Assembly: GCF_014356525.2 (NCBI RefSeq)
Contig: NC_052518.1
Location: 6,553,162-6,617,161 of the forward strand
From: Nilaparvata lugens
Taxonomy: Eukaryota; Arthropoda; Insecta; Hemiptera; Delphacidae
Length of the DNA: 64,000 nucleotides
Reading direction: 5' to 3'
A program made the translations under genes and the position numbers. Under the pieces are notes generated by a model that did no database searches, was not told the origin of the DNA, and was given only the letters and a program-made list of their open reading frames with translations. Positions within the stretch are counted from its first letter, which is position 1; each line of letters opens with the position of its first letter. Shown here in pieces: positions 10,261-20,337 of the stretch.

Positions 10261-13126
10261 CTCTCTCTCTCTCTTGGGTTAACAGCCGTAGGGCTGGTTG
10301 GCAGCAGCTCTCCATGCTTTTCTGTCGTCCGCTTTCCGCTTCAGTTCGTAGTATGATCCACATCTCATATCCCGTAGCAATTGTTTCATATACTCCAGCC
10401 TAGGTCTTCCTCTCATATTCCTTCCCTCAACCATTCCCTCCATTATCCTTGTCAGTAGAGTGTCACGTCTGATGATGTGGCCAATCAGCTGTGCTCTTCT
10501 TTGCTTGATCCACTTCAAGAAGTTCCGGTTCTCTCCCACTCTTTCAAAAACTTGCTCATTTGTAATCATATCTCTCCAACTGATCTTCATCATTCTTCTG
10601 TAGCACCATGCCTCGAATGCAGCCAATCTTCTTTCCTCTCTCACCCCCATTGTCCACGCCTCACTTCCATATGTTGCAGTACTCCATACATACGTTTTCA
10701 ACATGTTTTTTCTTACGTCGAGACTTATGTTTTTTGAGGTGAATAGATTTTTCTTCTTATTGAAGGCAATCTTAGCCTGGGCAATTCTGCTGGCAATGTC
10801 CTTGCAGCTTCTTCCATCACTTGTGATTTTGCTACCCAGGTAATTGAACTCCTTCACTTCATTTACTACCTCATTCCTTAGCTTTACTGCTGAGCTGTTC
10901 TCTCCTGTCCTGCAACATATTAGCACTTTGGTCTTTCGGATGTTTATTTTCAATCTAAACTCTTCCTCCATTATTCTGTCCATTTCATTCAGTGTTTTCT
11001 GTAGTTCCTCTTCACTTTCTGCCATTACTGCTATATCATCCGCAAAACGAAGCATATCTACCGTTTCCCCATGAATTTTCACTCCTGTACAAACTTTTTC
11101 TCTCACTCTGTCGATTGCCTTTTGAATATACACATTGAACAAGTATGGGGATAGCGCGCATCCTTGTCGTACCCCTTTTTGAATGTGTGCAGATTCCTCT
11201 TCATTTCCACTCCTAATAACTCCAATTTCTTGTTTATAGATGTTGTAGATCAGTCTTCGGTCTCTGTAGTCTATCCCAATTTGGCGAAGAATGTTGAATA
11301 GGATGTTCCAACTTACATTGTCAAATGCTTTTTCAATGTCAATAAAGGCTATGCATGTGCGTTTCCCTATCTTCATCTGCTTCTCTATCACCTGTCTCAG
11401 CGCCAGAATTGCTTCTCTTGTCCCTACACCCTTTCTAAAGCCAAACTGATCTTCAGACAATTGTTCATCAATTCGTTTTTCTATTCTCCTGAGGATAATT
11501 CTGGTAACTATTTTCGATGCATGACTCACTAAGCTCAGCGTACGGTACTCTTCACATGATCTTGCATTTGATTTCTTTGGTATAGGTACTATAATACACT
11601 TTACAAAATCGTCAGGTAACTCTCCAGTCATATATATACTATTTACAAGATTATACAGTGCTCTCTTTAACATTCCACCAGACTTTTTCAAGAGCTCTCC
11701 TTGTATATCATCTATTCCTGGTGCCTTCCTTTCTTTTAGGTCTCGCAGTGCTTTTTCAAACTCTTCCATCAACATTGGTGCCCCCAATTCCTGTAGTTCT
11801 ATCTCGTCTTCTCTTTCCAAGTGCAGATTCTCATTGTCCTCTCCACAGTACAGCTGCTCCAGATATTCTTTCCAATGTTTTGCTATACTCTCTGAATCAT
11901 ACTTTAATTCTCCATTTTTGTCTACAATACTCATTGTTCTCACTTTCCTTGTTTCAAAGAATCTTTTCACCTCTCTGTAAGCTATATCCATCTGCCCTGT
12001 TTTCATGCAATTGTTTATGTTCTTGCAAATTTCTCTTAAATATTCTTCTTTGTCTTGCTTTGCCTTTCGAATAATCTTGTTCCTCAGACTCCTGTATTTC
12101 CTTAATCCTTCTTCATCTTGAGAATTCTTGTACTTTCGTCTTTCATTAATCATTTCAACAATATCTTGGCTTATCCATTCCTTTCTGTTCTCCTGCTTTT
12201 TCCTTCCTAAAACCTCTTCTGCCGAAAGTTTGATACTCTTCTTTATTTTGTTCCATTCCTGCTCCACTCCCATCTGATTTTCTGTTTCTTCCATGGTCCT
12301 GTTTGTTTTCTCCACGTATTTCGTTTGAGTGAGATCATCTTTAAGTCTGGTCATATCCCATTGTTTGCTTTTTCTCATCTTCAGAGCTTTGAATTTCAGT
12401 TCACAGTGCATCATAACAAGATTGTGGTCACTGTTAACGTCTGCTCCTGGGTAACTTCTACTGTTTTTTACTTGGTTTTTGTACCTTTCTCTCACCAATA
12501 TATAGTCTATTTGAGCTCTTCTTACATCCCCAGGGGCTTTCCAGGTATATCTCCTCCTTGGATGGTGCTGGAATATTGTGTTTGTCACCACTAACTTGTA
12601 CTGTGAACAGAATTCTATCAGTCTTTCTCCTCTTGCATTCCTTTGTCCCAAACCATACTTCCCAACTGTGTTTCCTTCAGCTCCTTCTCCAACTGTTGCA
12701 TTCCAGTCTCCAAGTACAATAAGATTTTCTTCACTCTTCAGTTTCCCAATCAACTCGTTTATGTCCTCATAGCATTTCTCAACAGCCTCGTCTTCTTCAT
12801 CAGTTGTTGGCATGTACACCTGCACTATCACAGTATCCCTTGGTTTGGTTTCAATCCGTACTGAGATCAATCGTTCATTATATTGCACAAATCCCTTTAC
12901 CCTATTTCCAAGTTTTTTATTCAGTACTATGCCTACCCCACCATAGCCAGGCCGATCGTCTGCTGTGCCTGAATGAATTATCCTATAATTTCCACTCCAG
13001 AAATCTCCAGGCTGGGGCCACCTCATCTCTGCCACGCCTAACACGTCTAATTCCATTCTTTCCATTTCCATGAGTAAGTTTTTCAGTTTTCCACTCTGGA
13101 GTAATGTTCTCACATTCCATGTACCA
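10261..13126 (-). mobile_element. RTE-type non-LTR retrotransposon, 5'-truncated, bounded by 7-bp duplication
   Basis: The element runs on the minus strand from about 13126 to a GA-rich microsatellite 3' tail at 10261-10274. The sequence GCTGATT is present at both edges (10254-10260 and 13127-13133), consistent with a target-site duplication. The 5' end stops just before a WNVRTL start motif, and typical upstream codons and 5'UTR are missing, so the insertion is slightly 5'-truncated. It carries one long ORF (see CDS). Confidence 0.8.
10279..13113 (-). CDS. RTE-type endonuclease-reverse transcriptase, 944 codons, uninterrupted
   Basis: A polyprotein for target-primed reverse transcription. 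The N-terminal part is an apurinic-like endonuclease: WNVRTL at the start, LGVAEMRW, GDWNAT and SDHNLVM metal/active-site motifs (within about residues 1-250). The central part is reverse transcriptase: EEYRTLSLVSHASKI, FGFRKG, AFIDIEKAFDNV, QGCALSPYLF and the catalytic FADD (about residue 688). The C-terminal part has YGSEAWTM and GHIIRRDTLL, typical after RT in this clade. The frame stays open about 6 codons upstream of 13113, but no ATG is found (the listed first codon is GTG), so the true start was lost by 5' truncation or uses another codon. No stop or frameshift interrupts 944 codons, unlike all other non-LTR copies here, so this is a recent insertion. RTE-clade assignment is by motif resemblance. 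Confidence 0.9.
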   Translation of the reverse strand: MRTLLQSGKLKNLLMEMERMELDVLGVAEMRWPQPGDFWSGNYRIIHSGTADDRPGYGGVGIVLNKKLGNRVKGFVQYNERLISVRIETKPRDTVIVQVYMPTTDEEDEAVEKCYEDINELIGKLKSEENLIVLGDWNATVGEGAEGNTVGKYGLGQRNARGERLIEFCSQYKLVVTNTIFQHHPRRRYTWKAPGDVRRAQIDYILVRERYKNQVKNSRSYPGADVNSDHNLVMMHCELKFKALKMRKSKQWDMTRLKDDLTQTKYVEKTNRTMEETENQMGVEQEWNKIKKSIKLSAEEVLGRKKQENRKEWISQDIVEMINERRKYKNSQDEEGLRKYRSLRNKIIRKAKQDKEEYLREICKNINNCMKTGQMDIAYREVKRFFETRKVRTMSIVDKNGELKYDSESIAKHWKEYLEQLYCGEDNENLHLEREDEIELQELGAPMLMEEFEKALRDLKERKAPGIDDIQGELLKKSGGMLKRALYNLVNSIYMTGELPDDFVKCIIVPIPKKSNARSCEEYRTLSLVSHASKIVTRIILRRIEKRIDEQLSEDQFGFRKGVGTREAILALRQVIEKQMKIGKRTCIAFIDIEKAFDNVSWNILFNILRQIGIDYRDRRLIYNIYKQEIGVIRSGNEEESAHIQKGVRQGCALSPYLFNVYIQKAIDRVREKVCTGVKIHGETVDMLRFADDIAVMAESEEELQKTLNEMDRIMEEEFRLKINIRKTKVLICCRTGENSSAVKLRNEVVNEVKEFNYLGSKITSDGRSCKDIASRIAQAKIAFNKKKNLFTSKNISLDVRKNMLKTYVWSTATYGSEAWTMGVREERRLAAFEAWCYRRMMKISWRDMITNEQVFERVGENRNFLKWIKQRRAQLIGHIIRRDTLLTRIMEGMVEGRNMRGRPRLEYMKQLLRDMRCGSYYELKRKADDRKAWRAAANQPYGC

Positions 13127-13379
13127 GCTGATTTTTATTTCTGTGTGTGGCCAGCTAACACATTTTCTCCCATTAGGATTACATATAAACTTTGAAGGAC
13201 CGTAGGAAAGAGTCCTGAAGTCGAATCATAAATTTTATAGGCCATAAACCTGCTCCTGAACACATAACAAACACAACTAAGAAAAAAAATCATCAAATTC
13301 GGTGCACACATAAAAATGTTATTGAATGTCAAAATTTGATGCTCGATTTTTATTTATATAGATTAACAATTACAAAGGG

Positions 13380-13925
13380 AATTAGAGGGATTCATTCTCA
13401 AAAATTTGGTATAAGATTTTTCAACAGCTGTAATTAATAAAAATTGTTTAAAAATAAACATAATTTTTGACTCATTATCTACCATTTTATTGAATTTCTT
13501 CGAGTGAGCCCTCATGGTATAAGAACTTGAATTAAGTTTGTAGTGTGAATGTTGATGTTGTGGAACTTTTCCATAATTGAATAGACTTAAATATTAATTT
13601 TTATTTAATTGAAGTGGAATTTTGACGTTTTAAGTCTATATTCACTATATACAATTATAAGAACTTGAAGTTAAAAATTTCAACCCAATCCGTTAGTATT
13701 AGGAATGAAAAGATATTGAGAACACAGACTATAAAACATTTCTTTCTTTTTTACTTAGGTGACCTTGAAACGTATAGAAATCTTGAACTTTTGATGTTAT
13801 GCTTACCTCCTTACTACACTTAACAGAACTGCGAGGTCAAAAATTGTCTTCCAAACTTTTCATTTTTTAAGCATTCATTGCCTCTACATCTCGGACTAGA
13901 CCTCATTTACCACTCAAAATGCGTA
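13380..13925. other. Intergenic, no gene seen
   Basis: AT-rich DNA without supportable features. Confidence 0.45.
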
Positions 13926-13929
13926 GCTA

Positions 13930-13978
13930 TAGTGAGGTCGACACAAAAAATACTACCATTACAACATGGACCTCACTA
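13930..13978. mobile_element. 49-bp deletion derivative of the TAGTGAGG MITE family
   Basis: The ends TAGTGAGGTC and GACCTCACTA face each other, flanked by TA on both sides (13928-13929, 13979-13980). The inner part keeps ACCATTACAACATGG from the right terminal repeat. It is almost only the termini of the family seen in full at 39048-39262 and 43740-43950. Confidence 0.75.
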
Positions 13979-14155
13979 TAGATTCCAATCTTGTGAAATT
14001 TATGATTATATGAAAAAAAAAAACACTAAAAAGCAGAATTATTCACAGATTTTATTCAAAATAACCTCAGCTAGCACTTATTTACTGTCTTGAAATTCTC
14101 TATCCATTTCAAAATGCTTGCAGACTATATTAATAGTGAGAAAATATTTGCAACG

Positions 14156-14278
14156 GCAAATATTGACAACAGGGTAAACAGCTAGATGGAAATTCGATGA
14201 GCGCTACTATTCAAAAATTATTTGTCAGCCCGGGAATGACGTGTAGCGCGTCGAATTTCCATATAGCTGTTGTCATTA
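14156..14278. repeat. Hairpin repeat related to the SINE-like repeat at 6.9 kb
   Basis: It begins GCAAATATTGACAACAGGGT like 6910-6930. AACAGCTAGATGGAAATTCGA pairs with TCGAATTTCCATATAGCTGTT about 60 bases on, giving a long hairpin. The middle keeps AAATTATTTGTCAGCCCGGGAAT. Confidence 0.65.
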
Positions 14279-14454
14279 CTTGCAGTTGCAGAAGTCTTCG
14301 TAGTGATTTGCAGCATTCAATTTGGATTTTCGATCAATTAATTATTATTAATTCGTTAATGCAATATCCCATTGTTATTCGTTAAATGAAATATCCAAGT
14401 AATTTCATCTGTAGAATATTTAATCTTAAAATCACTTCACTTATATGAACTTGA

Positions 14455-14535
14455 AAATGACCTATGGTCGAAACTAGTCGTTGAAATATTTTAATAAAGG
14501 GTACTACAAGTTTTTATATTGTTTTTATTAATTCA
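14455..14535 (+). repeat. Penelope-like terminal fragment
   Basis: Contains GAAAATGACCTATGGTCGAAAC followed by AAAGGGTACTACAAGTTTTT and TATTGTTTTTATTAATT. The same order occurs at 34600-34720, and the last part at 4420-4453. The class is inferred from the nearby Penelope-like nuclease relic at 4.9 kb. Confidence 0.5.
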
Positions 14536-14548
14536 CACTTAAAATTAC

Positions 14549-14811
14549 AACTAACAAATAAAAAAAAATTACACTAAATAAAGTATATAGTAAATAATAA
14601 CAAATACAAACACAAAAGTTTTTCCTTGGAAAGATGATCCATTTAAGACTCTTTTGGCAAAATTGTTGTTTTCGAGCACAAACTAACAAATAAAAAAAAT
14701 TACACTAAATGAAGTATATAGTAAATGATAACAAATACAAACGCAGAAAGTTTTTCCTTGGAAAGATGATCCATTTAGGACTCTTTTGGCAAAATTGTTG
14801 TTTTCGAGCAC
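14549..14811. repeat. 132-bp tandem duplication
   Basis: Two head-to-tail copies start AACTAACAAATAAAAAAA at 14549 and 14681 and run to ...TTGTTTTCGAGCACA. They differ at only a few positions. A fragment of the unit (AGTTTTTCCTTGGAAA-ATGAT-CATTTAGG) recurs near 29708-29742. Confidence 0.9.
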
Positions 14812-15760
14812 AAACTACGTCACCACAAATTTCTATTTCAGTGATGTTTACGTTTTGAAATACATTTTTCAAATTAGTAACATTCCGTAATCCATCAGAA
14901 AAATTAGTTTTGTAATACATTTTCTTTCAAAGTCCTGATAATCATCATCTGATTCTCTTTTTGAACTGGTCTGTGACATAGTGATCCTGATAACGCAATT
15001 TCTATTCTTGAAGGTAGACTATTGTAATAGCAGAAGAGCGCCTATTTTTCATGGTAACTAGAACAATATGTTTGCCAGCTCTTTGATAAATCTTTCTAGC
15101 TGATCTCCCTTGGATTGCCTGTCAGGTCAACTTCAATGGTTGGAGAGACTACAACTTTCTGTCAAATATGCAAAGCCTTTTTCTTCAATAGAATTATAGG
15201 ATAAATTGGGTGATGCTACCTGAGACCCTCTGCCAAATATTTGAGGCCTTCACAGGAAATTCCATTTTCTGTTAGGTTCAATGAGCACATTCGCGCATGC
15301 TTCAGTACCTGGGAATGATAGTATACACACACCATAACTGTTGATTCGGTTGTTACTGAGATCGAATACCAAAATTAGATGGAATCTAACAAGTTGACAC
15401 TTGACCTGTATGGTTCCTGTCAACTGACAAGAGGCTACTGATACGTCATAGTAGAGCAGCATAACGTGAACAATTATTGTTGCTTCAGTCGTTACTGAGA
15501 TGAAATACCAAAATTTGTGAGTCAACCAATCTCGGAGAGAACATTTTTAGGCCATCCATCTCTATTTGATTAGCTCTGAGCTGGAGAGAGGTCATCCTTG
15601 ATCCTTCCTGAATCCTTGATCTACCTGAAGGACGCCCTAGATAACACAAACAATACACAATTCTTTATTATTTATTTCATAAATCCTGCAAACTAAATGA
15701 CACTCTTAACAAAGAAAAATGCTCACTTGATTGTCTTTTTTCTTTAGGGCATTTTCTAAT
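14812..15760. other. Intergenic with fragments of a dispersed repeat
   Basis: No gene. GTTACTGAGAT(C/G)(G/A)AATACCAAAATT appears twice (about 15353-15377 and 15492-15517). GATGGAATCTAACAAGTTGACAC (15381-15403) matches repeats at 19592 and 29980. Confidence 0.5.
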
Positions 15761-15764
15761 ATAA

Positions 15765-15848
15765 ATAAAAATATAAATCTCAGTACCCTTTTAAATTATT
15801 TAATTATTATAAGAGTACTAAGATTTATATTTTTATTTATAAAATTCT
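15765..15848. repeat. Inverted repeat, Penelope-like terminal subtype 2
   Basis: AAAATATAAATCTCAGTACCC on the left is mirrored by GAGTACTAAGATTTATATTTTT on the right, with about 25 bp between. The AAATCTCAGTACCCTTTT end recurs at 38770-38790 and 38925-38940. Confidence 0.65.
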
Positions 15849-16095
15849 CACATTTGTTCTATTCTAGGACTTGAGTTGGAATAATGATAGACTTAATATA
15901 GGCTACACTTTGTTGTATAATTTTTTATATACTGATACTGTTTTATTACACTTGTTAAAAATCTTACTTAGTTCTAAGGATGCAATTATTCGACAAATCA
16001 CCTATCAAATATGAGTATTCCCAATATATGATTTAATGGGGTGAAAAATAATAAATAAAAGTGGTGTTCCATACATTCTCAAGTTTTGGAATAAG

Positions 16096-16280
16096 GCTCA
16101 ACTCACACTTACACGACTTAGGTCGAGAAGAGACTCGACTCTAGTCGAGAGCATGTGTATTCAAATGGTGACACTTAGACCAGTCGATTCTAGTTTCCGC
16201 GACGTCACCATTTGAAAACACATGCTCTCGACTAGAGTCGAGTCTCTTCTCGACCTGAGTCGCGTAAGTGTGAGTTGAGC
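16096..16280. mobile_element. Foldback MITE, near-perfect 78-bp arms
   Basis: The left arm runs from GCTCAACTCACACTTACACG through GTCGAGAAGAGACTCGACTC to TTCAAATGGTGAC. The right arm is its inverted copy ending GTGTGAGTTGAGC. The loop is about 35 bp. Arms themselves contain nested inverted GACTCGACTCTAGTCGAG pieces. No clear target duplication. Confidence 0.88.
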
Positions 16281-16879
16281 TTAAGTCAACCGAATTATAA
16301 TAATGAGATTTATAATTCCCTAGACTAAAAACAGAGCGACGTAATCTCAGTATTGCTGAGAACAGGTTCCAGATAAAATATAAAACAACATAATATTGTT
16401 GAGATAAAATATATTGCTCTTAGATCTAGTGATCCAATTTCTGTTTCAGACAAACATCTTCCTCTTCTTTCCCTAACACTTGGTGCCTCACAGCGTCGGG
16501 TGTAGCTTGGACCATCTTCTCATTCTCTCCTGTCGCCGGCCAATCTTCTCATCTCACTCTAATTTTTGCCTCTCTTCAAACCTGCTGCAATAACACTGTC
16601 CTTGGACGACCACTTCCTCTTTTTCTTTCATGGATGGCCTCCATTATTTGCTCAAAGTAGTATAAATTGGACATGAATATAATTTATGTACTTCACTGCA
16701 GATTACACAACATTTAGGCGGTTGTTAATTATGGGAAGTTGATAATTGTAGATTTGATAAACAAGTCTTCTGTCACAAGAGGAGTTCCACTCCTACTAAC
16801 TTTCAATTATCCAAAACTGTTACCTATCAGCTGTTATCTCCAAAAAAGAGAAGGAGAAGGGAGAAAGAGTGGAGATGCT

Positions 16880-17253
16880 CAACTTTGATTACAGATCGAA
16901 ATCCAAGATTGTCATGCGTTTATCTCAGCGCGCGCATTTCACTTTTCATCAGCTGATGCAACACTTATTATATCAGTATCTCACTGGCGAAAGAGTGGGG
17001 ATGCTATCTAAACACTTTGGTCCGGTTGCACAAGTTAAATTTTAACCGTGATTAATTCCACGAGAAACAATTAGAGAAGGCGTTTTTAAAAAGACGGCTT
17101 CTCTGATTGGTTCTCGTGGAATTAATCACGGTTAAAGTTTAACCGACTTTTGTGCAACCAGCACTTTGATTATAGATAGAATCCAAAATTGTCATACGTT
17201 TGTCTCAACGCACGCATTTCACTTTTCATCAGCTGATGCAATACTTTATCTGT
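16880..17253. repeat. Duplicated about 100-bp segment, second copy split by a MITE
   Basis: GAAAGAGTGG(A/G)GATGCT plus a segment with ACTTTGATTA(C/T)AGAT, TTGTCAT(G/A)CGTTT and ATTTCACTTTTCATCAGCTGATGCAA occurs at about 16863-16955 and again at 16991-17029 joined to 17162-17246. The second copy is interrupted exactly by the MITE at 17030-17161. Confidence 0.8.
17030..17161. mobile_element. 132-bp MITE with 7-bp target duplication
   Basis: The ends (C)CGGTTGCACAA and TTGTGCAACCAG face each other. The arms continue through GTTAAATTTTAACCGTGATT and AATTCCACGAGAA. CACTTTG lies on both sides (17023-17029, 17162-17168). A half copy of the family (ATTAATCACGATTAAATGTAACCGG then TTGTGCAACCGG) occurs at 25727-25766. 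Confidence 0.88.
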
Positions 17254-17256
17254 ATC

Positions 17257-17697
17257 TTACTGTTTCTGTACAAAAACAGATATAATGGGAATGACATTGG
17301 TGCTATTAAATTTGATATCCCAATCATATTGCAAATTTAGAACTTGCTCAACGCATTCATTCTGATTCTGGAGAAATACATAATTGCAATTTCTCACAGA
17401 AAGTGCTCTGAATTTTGAGTTTATAATTATAACTTTTGTATATGTACAAGAAAAGCTATTAATAAATGAATTGTCACAATTCAATGAGACTCCAAGTTCA
17501 ATTGATTGAGCAGAATTTGTACATGTTACATCTATTGAGATTTTAAAGTCATTAATAATTCTTTCAGATACAATAGAAAAATATCTTGTTCCAGTTCTAT
17601 CATACTCAACCTCGCATATTCTCTTGTGCTTATAATCATTCATATTGAAATCCATTGCTCGCAGCTCTTGAATCATTGATATACTTTCAGCGGTCAC
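17257..17697 (-). CDS. Unrecognised protein, 146 codons or more
   Basis: I do not recognise this protein. The minus-strand frame stays open from a stop at 17800-17802 down to the TAG/TAA-type stop at 17257, about 180 codons; the listed first codon at 17697 is GTG, not ATG. The upstream extension is plausible coding text (REEKYAIAINRIRFNSR), while codons further up are low-complexity. The protein is hydrophilic, with several cysteines (CEVEYD, DVTCTNS, LNCDNS, SFSCTY, VRNCNY, NECVEQ) and no membrane segment or zinc pattern. It has no clear ATG start and no splice acceptor that I can defend. It lies next to the duplicated segment at 16.9-17.25 kb. It may be one exon of a host gene or a decayed mobile-element ORF. 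Confidence 0.35.
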   Translation of the reverse strand: MTAESISMIQELRAMDFNMNDYKHKRICEVEYDRTGTRYFSIVSERIINDFKISIDVTCTNSAQSIELGVSLNCDNSFINSFSCTYTKVIIINSKFRALSVRNCNYVFLQNQNECVEQVLNLQYDWDIKFNSTNVIPIISVFVQKQ

Positions 17698-17799
17698 CCT
17701 TGAATTAAATCTAATTCTATTGATAGCAATTGCATACTTCTCCTCACGGGTTTTTTTTTCGTAAAATAGTAACGGTATGTAAGTATGTAGTAAGTATGG

Positions 17800-18455
17800 T
17801 TATGAGTTTGAGAATATTTGTAATTTGATGTTAAGCTACTCATAGAATTTTTTAGATTGATGGGATTATTTATTTCTTTATTTACTCTTCCTATTGAAAT
17901 AAAATGTATTGAGTGCCCAAAAAGGTTTAAGAATGCAATAAAAGCTAAATTGATCGATGCATCTCAAAACAGTGTAGAGGAAAGCTTCAACTGTTGGTGC
18001 GTGTAGGTATTTTTTGCTGGCATATATTTTCAACTACTTTGTATATTCTGATTTTCTTCTTTTTTTCTCTTACTTTTTTTCAGTATTATACTCAATACTT
18101 TTTGACGTGTCATATACTACCAAGCTTTGCTTGATTATGTAGTGTTACATGACAAAAATTAAACTAAACTAAACTATAACATTTTCATTCAAATGCATCG
18201 AAAGAATGATCTAAAACAATTAATCTACTCATATCACAGTGGTGACTACAGTGTGTTCGATACATATTTTGTGTGTTCGATACAAACGATACATATTTTT
18301 GTTGGAAACTCAATTCTCATCTATCATTTTGGGACGGGCGATTATGAAGAAATTGATATCTCAACGGGGGCTAGAAGTTCAATGCGTCAACTACGCCCTA
18401 AATGCAATTTGTTGAACAATTTATTCGATAATCTTGCCTTGATTAGATTGTACGA
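17800..18455. other. Intergenic, no gene seen
   Basis: No supportable gene. An AATAAA-rich stretch at 17860-17900 and a TGTGTTCGATACA direct repeat near 18252-18290 are the only visible items. Confidence 0.4.
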
Positions 18456-18459
18456 AAGT

Positions 18460-18668
18460 TGTGGTTTGCCATTATGGCAGTGTTTGATTAGCAATGGTAT
18501 TTTATTTTTTAAGTTTGTGTACATGTGTTTTTTACATTTGTATGCTACATAAATTAATAACTTAAATACATAAATTAATAACACATGTACACAAACTTAA
18601 AATAACAAACTTAAAAAATAAAATACCATTGCTAATCAAACACTGCCATTATAACGTGGACCTCACTA
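18460..18668. mobile_element. Foldback member of the TAGTGAGG MITE family
   Basis: ATGGCAGTGTTTGATTAGCAATGG at 18475 is mirrored by CCATTGCTAATCAAACACTGCCAT ending about 18651, and the match continues inward through TTTTTTAAGTTTGTGTACATGTG. The right terminus ACGTGGACCTCACTA (to 18668, then TA) is intact; the left terminus is degraded. The same subterminal CATTGCTAATCAAACACT occurs in the copy at 31365-31727. Confidence 0.8.
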
Positions 18669-18669
18669 T

Positions 18670-19290
18670 AGGCATACATCAGATTGTACTAACCTTTTCC
18701 TCGTTGGCGCACAGCCTGGCTTCACATGATTTTTTAATTGTACTTAGGAAGTTTTTCTTCCTTGCATATGCAAAGAAGTTCATAAATGGTCAGATAGTGT
18801 GGGCTGCTACATGTTCTGGACTTCTAGCCCGCTTATTATTGCCATAAACTGAAAACAGACCAGAGTTGAAGCAATTGAGAACAATAATATTATGGATAGG
18901 CATTGCAGTACAAAATTTCTTCAACCGAGTAGAATGCTCTCTCCTTCAATCATTTCGTTACATCTTCTACTGTTCATATTTCTAACTTCAGATGATAGAG
19001 CATTGAACATTTTTACATCTAAATAGCTGTACATTCTCTGCGTCCTAGCAAGTGTAGAGGAAAGCTTCAACTGTTGCATGTGTAGGTATTTTTTGCTGGC
19101 ATATATTTTCAACTATTTTTTGTGGATGAAGAAATTTGTAAGAATCAAAGAAATCTGATTGGAAGATCACAAGAAAGTTCAAGCTTAAAACTTGATCCCA
19201 TCTAAAATAAAAGAAAACGATGCTTCAATTTTGATCATCTTTCTTCCATTGGCATTTATAAAAAAATTTTCACATTTGAGACTGTCTTTC
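18670..19290. other. Intergenic; one local repeat
   Basis: GTGTAGAGGAAAGCTTCAACTGTTG plus GTGTAGGTATTTTTTGCTGGCATATATTTTCAACTA occurs at 17972-18040 and again at 19051-19118, in direct orientation. No gene recognised. Confidence 0.5.
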
Positions 19291-19294
19291 GGTA

Positions 19295-19331
19295 TTGTTG
19301 ACAGTGGTGACACCTACCACTGTCAACAATG
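19295..19331. repeat. Perfect 15-bp hairpin
   Basis: ATTGTTGACAGTGGT and ACCACTGTCAACAAT are separated by 7 bases. Such a hairpin could act as an RNA structure or mark a small element; nothing around it decides this. Confidence 0.8.
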
Positions 19332-19536
19332 ATGACAGTATGTGTAACTCAGCTATCTTCAAATCATTCTTTGACATTGTCTAGTTCTGACATTTTCAAG
19401 CCGCACACCTATGATTGAGCTGCAGCCAGAGATACTCAGTAATAAATACCTACAGAACCAAGACATAATATCGGTTTAGGAAGTCTAGGTGTTGCCCGAA
19501 AATCTGGTCACCCCAATAGACTATCACTGTAAAAAC

Positions 19537-19625
19537 CCAGTTTTTGAGGTGACCATTTAAAGGAGGTTACAAATCGACAGATAGACACCTTGATGGAATC
19601 TAGCAAGTTGACAATTGTCGTGTAT
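19537..19625. repeat. Dispersed repeat, partner at 29934-30060
   Basis: TTTTTGAGGTGACCA--TAA-GGAGGTTACAA and GACACCTTGATGGAATCTAGCAAGTTGACA occur in the same order near 29932-30003. The second copy continues with ATGAAAATTTG-CCTACTCACCTCCAACAC, which here lies at 20067-20096. A CR1-group fragment (next entry) sits between these two parts in this copy. Confidence 0.65.
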
Positions 19626-19711
19626 GACACAAAGCACAACATTCTCACTGTACTTGCTGTCTATTTTGTGAAACTGGCCGTGTTTACGAAGAAATATGTG
19701 AAAAAACTACA

Positions 19712-19951
19712 GGATAATCAGTTGCAGCATGGTTACAATACAAGACATCGAGGAGCTCTGCAATATCCACATCACACAACCAGCGCTCTGAAGAGGGTGC
19801 AGACCGCTCTACAGTGGATTGACAGTCTACAATACATTGCCGGCTGAGCTCAGAAACATCGCTGACGTGAGACGGTTCAGGTGGAAGTTGAAGGAGATAT
19901 TGGTTCAAGCTGCACCCTATACCATGGAGGAGTGTTTCCAGTGGTTTGCAT
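19712..19951 (+). pseudogene. CR1/Jockey-group non-LTR retrotransposon, C-terminal fragment
   Basis: The plus strand encodes LQHGYNTRHRGALQYP, followed in a shifted frame by YNTLPAELRNIADVRRF and KLKEIL-QAAPY before a stop near 19951. H-x-YNTR and YN-LP-ELR are conserved near the C-terminus of CR1/Jockey-group reverse transcriptases. One frameshift near 19835 separates the two halves. No RT core remains upstream. Confidence 0.8.
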
Positions 19952-20337
19952 GAATAATTCGACTTTTCAATCATGGACTTTATTTTGTATTCTCATATAG
20001 AGGCTTTGTTTTTATATAATTAAATACATATAGTCACATAGTCACTACTGAGCATTCTATTCTATGAAAATTTGTCCTACTCACCTCCAACACCAACACA
20101 CATGTAGACATGTGTCCACCACTACATGTTTCAAAATCTTTGAGTGAATTCCTTGTCATAAAGTTTTTCATTCATAATCTAAAATTCCTCCAATTCTGAA
20201 ATTACAAAAGAATTATGTTACAAAAAAGAAAGGAAAATGATACGCATATGAATACTGCACAAAAACGACAAAGCCATTTTCACTCTTTTTATGTAAGTAC
20301 TTTCATTATTATTGTATGTAATATTCTAGTAAGGCTA

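Larger units (their letters stand above)
9081..13363. repeat. Older dispersed repeat, interrupted by later insertions
   Basis: The segment begins ACTAGCTGGCCCGGCGAACTT (about 9079-9099) and the block ends at TTTTTATTTATATAGATT (about 13349-13365). I recognise both as ends of a dispersed repeat common in insect genomes, but I cannot assign its class. The MITE, the hAT and the RTE element below lie between them. A second TTTATTTATATAGAT end occurs at about 48006-48020. That both ends belong to one original copy is inference. Confidence 0.45.

Noticed and set aside
10477..13073. Series of plus-strand ORFs rich in S, F and L
   Set aside because: They are complements of the 944-codon RTE-type ORF on the minus strand.
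14455..14500. Hammerhead ribozyme near GGTCGAAAC
   Set aside because: The GAAAC core is present but no CTGATGA box is found at the right distance in any of the copies at 14.46, 34.64 or 38.89 kb.
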